From assembly GCF_013184525.1 (NCBI RefSeq), contig NZ_JAAOIZ010000001.1, positions 558,001-622,000 of the forward strand: DNA of 64,000 bases. The letters are read 5' to 3'. A program made the translations under genes and the position numbers. This DNA comes from Chryseobacterium sp. LAM-KRS1. GTDB taxonomy: Bacteria > Bacteroidota > Bacteroidia > Flavobacteriales > Weeksellaceae. Below, one piece after another: positions 26,675 through 35,213 of the stretch (positions within the stretch are counted from its first letter, which is position 1; each line of letters opens with the position of its first letter). The notes under the pieces were generated by a model. It worked only from the letters and a program-made list of their open reading frames with translations. It had not been told where the DNA came from and made no database searches.

Positions 26675-27301
26675 TTATCTTCTGAATCCGCTTCCGCCTG
26701 ATCGATTAGAGTTATCTTGCTGAGTATTATTACTTCTAAATCCACTTCCGCTATTTGTATTTATTGTACTATTAGAGTTGGATGAACTATTACTTCTGAA
26801 ACCGCTGTTATTTTGAGGTCTTTCAGTATTTTGCTGAGGAACATTTCTATATCCGCTACCCTGATTGCTCTGGCTATTGGAGTTGTTATTTCTGAAACCG
26901 CTATTTCCGTTGTTTCTGTTAATATATCCGTTATTGTTATTGTAATTACTATTGTTATAATTACTGTTATTGGTACGTGTATTTTGTAATCCGTTATTAG
27001 GTCTCTGAGAAGTAATTGTAGAGCTTCTTCTTTCTACATAAACCCTTCTTCTGTTATTATTGTTCCCATAGTAATAATAAGGAGCACCATTATCGTAATA
27101 ATAATTGATATCATTTCTATAGTAATATCCATCATTGCCATAATATCCGCCACTTCCGTAGTATCCTGATGGAGCATAATAATACCCGTTATTATAATAC
27201 GGATCTCCATAACCACCAGCATATCCGTCAGAATATGCCAAACAAGAAGTTAAACTAACTATAGTGAAAAAACTAAACGTTAATTTTAATAAATTTTTCA
27301 T
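26675..27301 (-). CDS. Tyr/Asn/Gly-rich low-complexity lipoprotein
   Basis: A 208-residue lipoprotein with lipobox LTSC (Cys20). Residues about 22-82 are Tyr/Gly-rich (many YY and GYY), a short basic patch NNRRRVYVERR follows, and the rest is Asn/Ser-rich with five spaced repeats of the form (N/G)SG(F/Y)R, the last almost at the C-terminus (GSGFRR). No globular domain is visible; it should be largely disordered and lie at the outer membrane. The gene overlaps pnuC by 4 nt (ATGA). Function unknown. Confidence 0.7.
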   Translation of the reverse strand: MKNLLKLTFSFFTIVSLTSCLAYSDGYAGGYGDPYYNNGYYYAPSGYYGSGGYYGNDGYYYRNDINYYYDNGAPYYYYGNNNNRRRVYVERRSSTITSQRPNNGLQNTRTNNSNYNNSNYNNNNGYINRNNGNSGFRNNNSNSQSNQGSGYRNVPQQNTERPQNNSGFRSNSSSNSNSTINTNSGSGFRSNNTQQDNSNRSGGSGFRR

Positions 27302-27975
27302 GACTTTATCTTTCTTTTTTCTTTATAACTTTTTTTCCATTTGACGAATCCTATGATCGCCATTATAGTAAATACCAAATATTGAACCGAAGTGATTCCA
27401 AGTCCTTTAAAAATCATCATAGGCATGCAAATAAAATCTCCGATGATCCAGAAAATCCAGTTCTCAATGCGTTGTTTGGCCATAAACCACATGCCTACTA
27501 AAAAAATGGATGTGGTAAATACATCAAGCCAATTTGCCCAATCAAGATGATACAATCCTAAATTAGCACCTGCCATGGAAAAATGATTATCTATGTAAGG
27601 TTTGTAATAATATATAAAAGTAACGAGTAGTAAGCTAACTGCAAACAGGATGCTGGCAAAGATCCATTCTTTTTTGGTTGCCCATGAAACTTCCACATGA
27701 ACATTATCTTCTGAATTTTTTGCCCATAAAATCCATCCGTAAACACTCATAGCAGTGTAGTAGATGTTGATCATACAATCGCCCAGCAATCCGAAGTTAA
27801 AAAGAATATAAACATAAATAAGGGTCGAAATAATACCAGTGGGGTATACCCAAATATTTTTTTTGATGGAGAAATAGACACTGAGGATGCCGAAAAAAGT
27901 TCCTGCGCTTTCCAGCATAATTTGTAAGGTTGTATAGTCTTCATACGGTTTTACAAAGAGGTCATATAGATTCAT
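27298..27975 (-). CDS. pnuC: Nicotinamide riboside/mononucleotide transporter PnuC
   Basis: A 225-residue membrane protein with seven or so helices. PnuC hallmarks: an N-terminal ESAGTFFGILSVYFSIKKN stretch, WVYPTGIIS, YYTAMSVYGWILW and a C-terminal NWIFWIIGDFICMPMM. It facilitates uptake of an NAD precursor that is trapped by phosphorylation. The ATG at 27975 was chosen over a TTG at 28011, since the hydrophilic NLYDLF start fits the family better. It overlaps the Tyr-rich lipoprotein gene by 4 nt, implying translational coupling. No kinase gene (NadR) is adjacent. Confidence 0.9.
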   Translation of the reverse strand: MNLYDLFVKPYEDYTTLQIMLESAGTFFGILSVYFSIKKNIWVYPTGIISTLIYVYILFNFGLLGDCMINIYYTAMSVYGWILWAKNSEDNVHVEVSWATKKEWIFASILFAVSLLLVTFIYYYKPYIDNHFSMAGANLGLYHLDWANWLDVFTTSIFLVGMWFMAKQRIENWIFWIIGDFICMPMMIFKGLGITSVQYLVFTIMAIIGFVKWKKSYKEKRKIKS

Positions 27976-28152
27976 ATGTTCAAATGTGTTCAAAAATAAG
28001 CAAAAATTCAATATTGATGAAAAATGAGTTGAATGGTATGTTAATCAGTTTTTTATATCCTTAAATATAAATTTAATAATGAAAGTTTGTCAATAATTGT
28101 TAGTATTTGTAAATTTTTTATACTTTCGTAAATCTTAAATAAACAATAAAAT

Positions 28153-29682
28153 ATGTCAAAAATTTGGGTTAAGAAACCAATGAGCGCTTATGAAGCTGAT
28201 ATTAAGAAAAGTGAGCTGAAACGCGTTTTAGGAAAATGGAGTCTTACAGCTATTGGAATCGGAGCAATTATCGGAGGAGGAATTTTTGTACTTACCGGGA
28301 CAGGAGCTTATTATAATGCAGGACCTGCATTAGCACTTTCCTTTGTAATTGCAGGAATTGCCTGTGTATTTGCAGCTTTATGTTATGCTGAATTTGCTTC
28401 CATACTTCCTGTAGAAGGTTCGGCTTATGCTTATGCTTATGGAACAGTAGGGGAAATTTTTGCCTGGATTATCGGGTGGGGATTGATTTTAGAATATGCA
28501 ATGGGATCTATGACGGTCGCCGTATCCTGGTCCGGTTATTTTGGAAAACTCCTAAAAATGTTCGGATTGCATTTGCCTACATGGCTTACTACTGACCCCC
28601 AGACTTATTGGGCAGCCGGAAATTCCGGTTTTTCTATGAACTTGCCCGCATTTTTGATTGTATTATTTGTTATATCTATTTTGGTGAGAGGAACAAAGGG
28701 AGCTGCAAAAGCGAATAACTTTATTGTAATGCTTAAAGTATCAGCAATCATTTTTGTTATTATTGCCGGTATTTTCTTTATCAATACGGATAACTGGGTT
28801 CCTTTCATTCCTGAAGCGACTACTATTACTGAAAATGGGGTTTCCCATTCTGCGTATGGTATAGGAGGAGTTGTTGCAGGAGCCTCTGCAATTTTCTTTG
28901 CTTATGTAGGATTCGATGCGGTGTCGACACAGGCAGGAGAGGCAATCAATCCTAAAAAAGATGTTCCTTTTGCAATTATTGCTTCTTTGATCATTTGTAC
29001 ACTTTTATATATATTGGTGTCTCTTGTATTAACGGGTATGATGCATTATACGGATTTCAATCCTTTAGGGAAATATCCTGATGCGATCAAAGCTCCTGTT
29101 GCCTATGCATTTGATATTGCTGGTCAGGCCTGGGCTGGTTACATCATTACAATTGCCGCAACTGTTGGATTGATTTCAGTATTGATGGTAATGATCATGG
29201 GACAATCAAGAATTTTCCTTGGAATGTCTAAAGATGGATTGATCCCAGCAACTTTTTCAAAAGTAAATCCAAAAACAGGAGTACCAACCAAGAACTTAAT
29301 CATCTTGGGAATTTTAATTTCTGTAGTTGCCTCTTTAACACCGATCAATGATCTTGCTCACATGACGAGCTTCGGGACTTTATTTGCTTTCACTATGGTT
29401 TGTGTAGCTGTTTGGGTGTTGAGGGTTAAAGAACCTAATCTGCAGAGAAACTTTAAAGTTCCGGCATTGCCATTAATCGCTTGTCTTGGAATTTTAATTA
29501 ATGTTTACCTGATTTTTAATTTAAGTAGAGAAGCTAAAATGTATTCTTTCGCATGGTTGATCATCGGATTTATTATTTACTTCCTTTATAGTAAAAGAAA
29601 TTCCAAATTACAAAACGGAGGGTACGGAGAAACCTTTAAGGCGGAACAAGAGCCACTGGAAAAACCTGATCTAAATTTGTAA
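28153..29682 (+). CDS. APC-family amino acid permease
   Basis: A 509-residue transporter with about 12 transmembrane helices. The first-helix motif GIGAIIGGGIFVLTG and the FVGFDAVSTQAGEAINPKKDVP segment place it in the APC superfamily, near the cationic amino acid transporters (CAT/YfnA type). A hydrophilic tail rich in Glu and Lys ends the protein. The substrate is not determinable. It is monocistronic, with a promoter-like TACTTTCG about 18 nt before the start region and a terminator after. Confidence 0.9.
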   Translation: MSKIWVKKPMSAYEADIKKSELKRVLGKWSLTAIGIGAIIGGGIFVLTGTGAYYNAGPALALSFVIAGIACVFAALCYAEFASILPVEGSAYAYAYGTVGEIFAWIIGWGLILEYAMGSMTVAVSWSGYFGKLLKMFGLHLPTWLTTDPQTYWAAGNSGFSMNLPAFLIVLFVISILVRGTKGAAKANNFIVMLKVSAIIFVIIAGIFFINTDNWVPFIPEATTITENGVSHSAYGIGGVVAGASAIFFAYVGFDAVSTQAGEAINPKKDVPFAIIASLIICTLLYILVSLVLTGMMHYTDFNPLGKYPDAIKAPVAYAFDIAGQAWAGYIITIAATVGLISVLMVMIMGQSRIFLGMSKDGLIPATFSKVNPKTGVPTKNLIILGILISVVASLTPINDLAHMTSFGTLFAFTMVCVAVWVLRVKEPNLQRNFKVPALPLIACLGILINVYLIFNLSREAKMYSFAWLIIGFIIYFLYSKRNSKLQNGGYGETFKAEQEPLEKPDLNL

Positions 29683-29690
29683 GAATAAAA

Positions 29691-29734
29691 ATAAAAATAA
29701 AAAATCCACAGAATGTTGTGGATTTTTTATTTTT
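29691..29734 (+). terminator. Intrinsic terminator after the permease gene
   Basis: An inverted repeat AAAAAATCCACA / TGTGGATTTTTT around a short loop, followed by T-rich sequence. Confidence 0.85.
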
Positions 29735-29757
29735 GTCTTTCACCAAATTAAATTTTT

Positions 29758-30768
29758 ATGAAAAATATTCTAGCATGTGTATTTTGTTTTTTGGGAATAT
29801 TGACATTTTCCCAGGAAGTAAACATGGAAACAATTTTTAATGATAAAATAAGCATAAGAGCGCTCCAAGTCTGGGATCATAAAATCTGGTATGCGGGTAC
29901 GGATTCTAAATTTGGTTTTGTTGATCTTAAAAATTTTAAAAATCAAAAACAGATTTCATTATCGGATAAGAATTTAGAGTTCAGAACATTGGCCCAGAAC
30001 AATAATGATTTTTATGCTATTAATGTTGGAAGTCCTGCTTATTTCTTTAAAATTGATAAAAAGGATATGCAGTCAAAAACAGTGTATAAGGATACGGTGA
30101 AAACTGCATTTTATGATGCTTTACACTTTGTGGATGATCATCTTGCTTTTACTTTCAGTGATTCGGACTCAAGTAATCGCCTTAAATTGGTTGCTTTTAA
30201 AAATGGGAAATGGGATTTGCTAAAGAATGAAATTTCATTAAACAGTGGGGAAGCAGCTTTTGCAGCAAGTAATACAAACATTGCTTCAACTAAAAAATAC
30301 ATGTGGATCGCAACAGGAGGTAAAGCTTCCCGAATTCTGAGGTTAGATCTTAAAACGGAGAAGTTTGATGTTTTTACTACACCATTTATTCAGGGTGAGC
30401 CATCGCAGGGAATGTATTCTATAGATTTTTATGATGACCGGTTTGGAGTTGCAGTCGGAGGAGATTATACCAAACAGAAAGAGAACATCAATAACATAGC
30501 GACGACTAATGACGGGGGAAAAACCTGGCAGATTCAGGCGTCAGGTGCGAACGCAGGCTATACTACCTGTGTAAAAATTAGACCGGGATCCAAAGGAAAA
30601 GAAATGATAGCAGTAGGAGATCAGCATATCAGTTATTCTTCAGATTTTGGAAAAACTTGGAGGAAAATTTCTGATGAAAAAAACTTATATGTGTGTGAGT
30701 GGATTGATCAAAATTCCGTTGCCTTTGCGGGTAAAGACAAGATTCAGCTGATGAAATTAAAATTTTAA
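29758..30768 (+). CDS. Secreted beta-propeller protein (YCF48/sialidase-like)
   Basis: A 336-residue protein with a signal peptide (to about residue 18, TFSQ). At least two Asp-box-like motifs, NDGGKTWQ (about 250-257) and SDFGKTWRK (about 296-304), mark BNR/YCF48-type propeller blades; the N-terminal half has WD/Kelch-like strands. Probably a structural or binding propeller in the periplasm. No catalytic residues can be assigned. Confidence 0.7.
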   Translation: MKNILACVFCFLGILTFSQEVNMETIFNDKISIRALQVWDHKIWYAGTDSKFGFVDLKNFKNQKQISLSDKNLEFRTLAQNNNDFYAINVGSPAYFFKIDKKDMQSKTVYKDTVKTAFYDALHFVDDHLAFTFSDSDSSNRLKLVAFKNGKWDLLKNEISLNSGEAAFAASNTNIASTKKYMWIATGGKASRILRLDLKTEKFDVFTTPFIQGEPSQGMYSIDFYDDRFGVAVGGDYTKQKENINNIATTNDGGKTWQIQASGANAGYTTCVKIRPGSKGKEMIAVGDQHISYSSDFGKTWRKISDEKNLYVCEWIDQNSVAFAGKDKIQLMKLKF

Positions 30769-30976
30769 ATTTTTGGTATAGAGGATATCTGTAGTTTTAT
30801 TACCCATTATTATTTTCTTCGGTATACCTTTGAGTGATTTTGGATACAATTAGGTTATTGAATATTTTAAGGCTTTATTTTTTGTATTTAGAGCCTGTGA
30901 ATGGTATTTAGACTGATTATAAATTTCGAAAACAAACCCTAATATAATTCATGATTTAAAATTCATAAGTTATAGC

Positions 30977-30984
30977 TAATTTTG
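30977..30984 (+). promoter_or_regulatory. -7 promoter element upstream of hemN
   Basis: TAATTTTG, an exact TAnnTTTG match, 56 nt above the hemN ATG and 4 nt above a short upstream ORF (30989-31060). The rest of the 272-nt gap (30769-31040) shows no other feature. Confidence 0.5.
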
Positions 30985-31040
30985 CAGAATGAAATTCTTA
31001 TGTGAATTTTATTCAATTTATAAAAATTTAAAATTTTTAG

Positions 31041-32399
31041 ATGAACTCTTTAATCGATAAATATAATATTCCCGGACCACGTTACACGTCTTATCCTACT
31101 GTTCCATATTGGGACGAAAGCACCTTTTCTCCTGAAAAATGGAAGGAGAGTGTGGTAAGATCTTTCCATGAAAGTAACTCAGGTGAGGGAATTTCTATTT
31201 ATATCCATTTGCCGTTTTGTGAAGCATTATGTACTTTCTGTGCATGTCATAAACGTATTACAAAGCAGCATAGTGTTGAGACACCTTATCTTGAAAGTGT
31301 TTTAAAAGAGTGGAAGCTTTATCTTGAGCTTTTTGATGAAAAACCTAAATTAAAAGAACTTCATTTAGGAGGGGGAACGCCTACTTTTTTTTCTCCTAAG
31401 AATTTAAAGACATTACTGGAAGGAATATTTGCTACGGTAGATATTGCAGAACATCCCGAGTTTTCATTTGAAGGACATCCCAATAATACAACAAGAGAGC
31501 ATCTTCAGACTTTGTATGATCTTGGCTTTCGAAGAGTAAGTTTCGGCGTGCAGGATTACGATCCGAAAGTTCAGAAAGCAATCAACAGGATACAGCCTTT
31601 TGAAAAAGTAAAGGAAGTAACCGAATTAGCCCGTGAGATAGGATATGGAGGAATAAGCCACGATTTGGTTTTTGGACTGCCTCACCAGCATTGGGATGCA
31701 ATGGAATACACGATCCGTAAAACACTGGAACTGAAGCCTGACAGACTGGCTTTTTATTCCTATGCGCATGTTCCGTGGGTAAAAGGAGTAGGACAGAGAG
31801 GTTTTGATGAAAATGACCTGCCAAGCGGAGAGGAAAAAAGAAAACTCTACGAAGATGGTAAAAGCTTATTGCAGGAACTGGGATATATAGAGGTTGGGAT
31901 GGATCATTTTGCCCTGGAGCATGATGACCTTTATCAGTCTTTAATTCAGAAAAAGCTGCATAGGAATTTTATGGGATATACTTCAAGCAAAACGCAATTG
32001 ATGGTGGGACTTGGAATGTCTTCAATTTCAGATTCCTGGTATGCTTTCGCTCAAAATGTAAAAACGGTTGAAGAATACCAGAAAATCGTTGAAGAAGGAG
32101 AGATCCCGGTGGTAAAGGGTCACATCCTTAATCATGAAGATTTAATTGTAAGAAGACATATTTTGAACCTTATGTGTCAGCTGGAAACGACATGGGATAT
32201 CCAAAACTCTTTCCCGGAACTGGAAAATGCTTTGGAGATGCTTAAGGAAATGGAAAGAGATGAACTGGTTGAAATCAGAGATCATCAGATCAAGATTACA
32301 GAAAAGGGAAGAGCGTTTACAAGAAATGTAGCCATGGTGTTTGATCTTAGAATGATGCGGAATAAACCTGAAACCAGGATTTTCTCTATGACTATTTAG
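31041..32399 (+). CDS. hemN: Oxygen-independent coproporphyrinogen III oxidase
   Basis: A 452-residue radical SAM enzyme that decarboxylates coproporphyrinogen III in haem synthesis without oxygen. The [4Fe-4S] motif is C60-x3-C64-x2-C67-x-C69 in PFCEALCTFCAC; the fourth Cys separates true HemN from HemW. GGGTPTFF and GVQDYDP segments are also present. Length matches the family. A short ORF overlaps the start. Confidence 0.95.
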   Translation: MNSLIDKYNIPGPRYTSYPTVPYWDESTFSPEKWKESVVRSFHESNSGEGISIYIHLPFCEALCTFCACHKRITKQHSVETPYLESVLKEWKLYLELFDEKPKLKELHLGGGTPTFFSPKNLKTLLEGIFATVDIAEHPEFSFEGHPNNTTREHLQTLYDLGFRRVSFGVQDYDPKVQKAINRIQPFEKVKEVTELAREIGYGGISHDLVFGLPHQHWDAMEYTIRKTLELKPDRLAFYSYAHVPWVKGVGQRGFDENDLPSGEEKRKLYEDGKSLLQELGYIEVGMDHFALEHDDLYQSLIQKKLHRNFMGYTSSKTQLMVGLGMSSISDSWYAFAQNVKTVEEYQKIVEEGEIPVVKGHILNHEDLIVRRHILNLMCQLETTWDIQNSFPELENALEMLKEMERDELVEIRDHQIKITEKGRAFTRNVAMVFDLRMMRNKPETRIFSMTI

Positions 32400-32402
32400 T
32401 AG

Positions 32403-33608
32403 ATGAATAGAAAAGTTCTTTTCATTATTATCTATACATATGCACTTGTTTTTAGTGTCTTAAAAACGATAAGGTTTCCCAATCAATGGTCCGTTGCTCA
32501 CTGGATGCTCGATTATAGATTCGGGTTTATAAAAAGAGGATTTGCCGGAGGTTTTTTGGGATTATTTGTAGAGAAAAATGAGCAGAACATATTTGTTTTA
32601 TCTGTTTTTATAATATTGTTGCTATATGGATTGTTGTTGTTTATGGCTAGTAAAGAAACAATCCGGAACAAAGGGGATGTTTACACTCTCGTATTTTATC
32701 TGACCTTTTTTTTATCTCAATATATCATATTTACGGCCCATCTTATAGGGTACCTGGATCATATCATCTTTTTGCTAACCATTTTAGTTATATGGCTTCT
32801 CAGGAAGAAAAAGATTCTGCTGGCATCATTAGTTGCTTCTATTAGCATTCTTATACATGAGGTTTCATTTTTCCTGATGCTCCCTATCTGTTGCTTTGCT
32901 TTGGTGGTAGATGGAGTAAGTAGAGAAGGAATTTCTTTTAAAGACACTTTAAATTCCCATTTAATAAAGAGGATCAGCTTCTTTCTTATATTACCGCTTG
33001 CTGTTACTTTTGGAGTGTCAGCCTACCAGGAAGTGAGCGGGTCAAACTATCATAAAATGATTTTAAATTATCTGGATCATTTAGAATTTATAAACGCAAA
33101 AGTTGCCGATTCTGTAGCATCTGCTTATACTGTAAAATTTACAGACTATATACAAGATGAGAGTCCGCATTTCTTTCAAAGGGTATTTGTTTCCAAATGC
33201 TCAATATTTTTTGGGATTCCCATTCTCTTTATGATGTATGTTGTTTACAGGAAGTTTGAAAAGGCCAACAAGTATCTTTTGCTATTGTTTGCTATTGTTA
33301 TTCTAATTCCCTTAGGGCTTCATGCTATTGCCTATGACACTTACAGGATATGGTCATTTCCTTTCATGATTTTGTTTCTGGGTTATTGGATTCTCAATTC
33401 CGGGTACAATGTTACAGTCGATGTTTCTGAAAAATTATCCTTACCTGAAATTTTGCTTGCTGCTCTTGCAATTGCATTGGTATCGTTAGTTCCGAGTCAA
33501 TTACTGGATGATGAAGTGGAGCGTTTTTCTTTAGTTCAGAGACTGCTGATTTTAATTCCACTTCTAGCTTTAGGAACTGCGTGTTTTTATAAGAAAGCCC
33601 CAATGTAA
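32403..33608 (+). CDS. Polytopic membrane protein of unknown function
   Basis: A 401-residue protein with about 10 hydrophobic helices and a conserved-looking loop after the first helix, HWMLDYRFGFIKRGFAGGF, which may form an active-site or lipid-binding loop as in GT-C-type glycosyltransferases (inference only). It starts 3 nt after hemN's stop and is probably cotranscribed. No family is recognised. An imperfect hairpin at its stop codon may end the transcript. Confidence 0.6.
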   Translation: MNRKVLFIIIYTYALVFSVLKTIRFPNQWSVAHWMLDYRFGFIKRGFAGGFLGLFVEKNEQNIFVLSVFIILLLYGLLLFMASKETIRNKGDVYTLVFYLTFFLSQYIIFTAHLIGYLDHIIFLLTILVIWLLRKKKILLASLVASISILIHEVSFFLMLPICCFALVVDGVSREGISFKDTLNSHLIKRISFFLILPLAVTFGVSAYQEVSGSNYHKMILNYLDHLEFINAKVADSVASAYTVKFTDYIQDESPHFFQRVFVSKCSIFFGIPILFMMYVVYRKFEKANKYLLLLFAIVILIPLGLHAIAYDTYRIWSFPFMILFLGYWILNSGYNVTVDVSEKLSLPEILLAALAIALVSLVPSQLLDDEVERFSLVQRLLILIPLLALGTACFYKKAPM

Positions 33609-33624
33609 TGATATTGAGGCTTTC
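33593..33624. terminator. Weak hairpin between convergent genes
   Basis: A 12-bp inverted repeat (33593-33604 and 33613-33624, one mismatch) overlapping the stop codon. It lacks a clear T tract, so its terminator role is uncertain. Confidence 0.35.
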
Positions 33625-33631
33625 GTTAACA

Positions 33632-34996
33632 TTATTGAATAATTAGCTTTTGACTATAGGATTTTAATTCTCCTGACTTTAAATTGATGTAGTATACTCC
33701 CGGGCTAAGACCTGAAATATCAATACTGTTATCATTACCAATTTTTAGCTGATTCATTAGCCTGCCTTCAGAGTTAATGATCTCTACTGAAAGTTTCTGT
33801 TCTTTAATACCGTCAATGAATACTTTTTTAGAAGCAGGATTTGGATATACCTTTATTTTAGCTAAATTATTATTTTCCTGTGTTGAGAGTGTTCCGCTTG
33901 TAATTTTGTAAATCTTTCCGCTATTAACACCGGCAACATAGAGACCATTCTGGTTATCTTGTCCAAAAGTTGAGAAACCATTTCCAGAGTAGGACGTCGT
34001 CCAGGTTATGGAATTATCAGAGCTCAACATTCCGATCTGGTTGGAGCAATAATCTGCGAAAAAATATTTTCCCTGTAATGCAGTGTAAAGAGTTCCACGG
34101 TAAACATAACCTCCGGTTATAGAGCATTTTCCACCAGAGTGGTCATATACGGCAACCGGAAAAGTCATTGTTGAAGCGGCTGCGCATCCACCGGTATTAT
34201 AGGCCGTATTTCCTTCATAACATCTCCATCCATAATTAATTCCGGCCTGGGTAATCGGATTTTTGTTGATTTCTTCAATCTGTCCCTGACCCACATCTGC
34301 AATCATGGCATTTCCTGTGGTGAGATCAAAGGAAAACTTCCAGGCGTTCCGAAGGCCATATGCCCATATTTCATCTGCCCCGTCAATACCCACAAATGGA
34401 TTGTCAGGAGGTATATTATAAGCATTGGTAGAGTTAATGTCAAGACGTAGCATTTTACCCAGCAGCGAGTTTTTGTTTTGTGCATTATTGTTGGGGTCTC
34501 CACCGCTACCTCCGTCTCCGGTTACCACCCATAATTTGCCGTCAGGCGCAAAATGAATGCTTCCTCCATTATGATTATCGAAAGGCTTTGGGATATTGAG
34601 TATTATTTTTTCAGAGCTTGCATCGGCTACATTCGGATCAGTGCTGCTTACGGTATATCTGGCAACAATAATGTTTCCGTTGGTTGCATTGTTGTAATAC
34701 ACAAAGAAATAACCGTTTGTTGCATACTGGGGATGGAAAGCCAATCCTAAAAGTCCTCTTTCTCCACCATACAAAACTTTGCTGCTAATGTTTAAGAAAT
34801 TAGTCGCATTAATAGTCCCGGAAGGTTGAATAATTTTAATGATTCCGTTCTGTTGTACTACAAAAAGCCTGCTATCATTGGCATTTGTAATTTCGACCGG
34901 ACTCGTGAGCCCGGTGGCAAATTCTACCAGATTAATTGTCTGGGAATTAAGAAATAGGGAAGAAAAAATCCCTATCACAAAAAGTAAAATTTTCAT
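33632..34996 (-). CDS. T9SS-secreted PQQ-type sugar (glucose/sorbosone) dehydrogenase
   Basis: A 454-residue protein with a signal peptide (to about 18), a six-bladed soluble-glucose-dehydrogenase-type propeller (about 20-370; GERGLLGLAFHP, GGSIHFAPDGKLWVVTGDGG, GLRNAWKF, DVGQGQIEEIN) and a T9SS sorting domain (about 380-454; VYPNPASKKVFI, then LSPGVYYINL). It would oxidise sugars or related substrates outside the cell or at its surface. A PQQ synthesis pathway is not in this window; many such proteins are annotated only by fold. Confidence 0.85.
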   Translation of the reverse strand: MKILLFVIGIFSSLFLNSQTINLVEFATGLTSPVEITNANDSRLFVVQQNGIIKIIQPSGTINATNFLNISSKVLYGGERGLLGLAFHPQYATNGYFFVYYNNATNGNIIVARYTVSSTDPNVADASSEKIILNIPKPFDNHNGGSIHFAPDGKLWVVTGDGGSGGDPNNNAQNKNSLLGKMLRLDINSTNAYNIPPDNPFVGIDGADEIWAYGLRNAWKFSFDLTTGNAMIADVGQGQIEEINKNPITQAGINYGWRCYEGNTAYNTGGCAAASTMTFPVAVYDHSGGKCSITGGYVYRGTLYTALQGKYFFADYCSNQIGMLSSDNSITWTTSYSGNGFSTFGQDNQNGLYVAGVNSGKIYKITSGTLSTQENNNLAKIKVYPNPASKKVFIDGIKEQKLSVEIINSEGRLMNQLKIGNDNSIDISGLSPGVYYINLKSGELKSYSQKLIIQ

Positions 34997-35176
34997 AATA
35001 TTTTGATATTTAGTGTATTGTATTCATAATGAAAATTTCATACCAATTAAACTTTATAAACTTCATTAAAATAAGCTTTTAAAATTGATAAATCTTAAAT
35101 GGAAGTCATATTGTCGATATATCTGAAAATAAACCATTTCTGTTATTGAAAGTTCATAAAATATAAAGAAAATCAT

Positions 35177-35184
35177 TATATTTG
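35177..35184 (+). promoter_or_regulatory. -7 promoter element of secDF
   Basis: TATATTTG matches TAnnTTTG, 29 nt before the secDF ATG. The upstream -33 region is poor, with the nearest TTG 28 nt away. Confidence 0.45.
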
Positions 35185-35213
35185 CCGACTTAATTTAACG
35201 TAGTTATAACAAA

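Noticed and set aside
27034..27222. Ile/Met-rich 62-residue ORF in the same region
   Set aside because: Out-of-frame reading of the Tyr/Gly codons of the lipoprotein gene.
26675..27301. Tandem DNA repeat or CRISPR-like array in the Asn/Tyr-rich region
   Set aside because: The repetition is at the protein level with irregular spacing; there are no uniform direct repeats with spacers.
34303..34503. 66-residue minus-strand ORF inside the sugar dehydrogenase gene
   Set aside because: Same-strand alternate frame of a well-supported gene.
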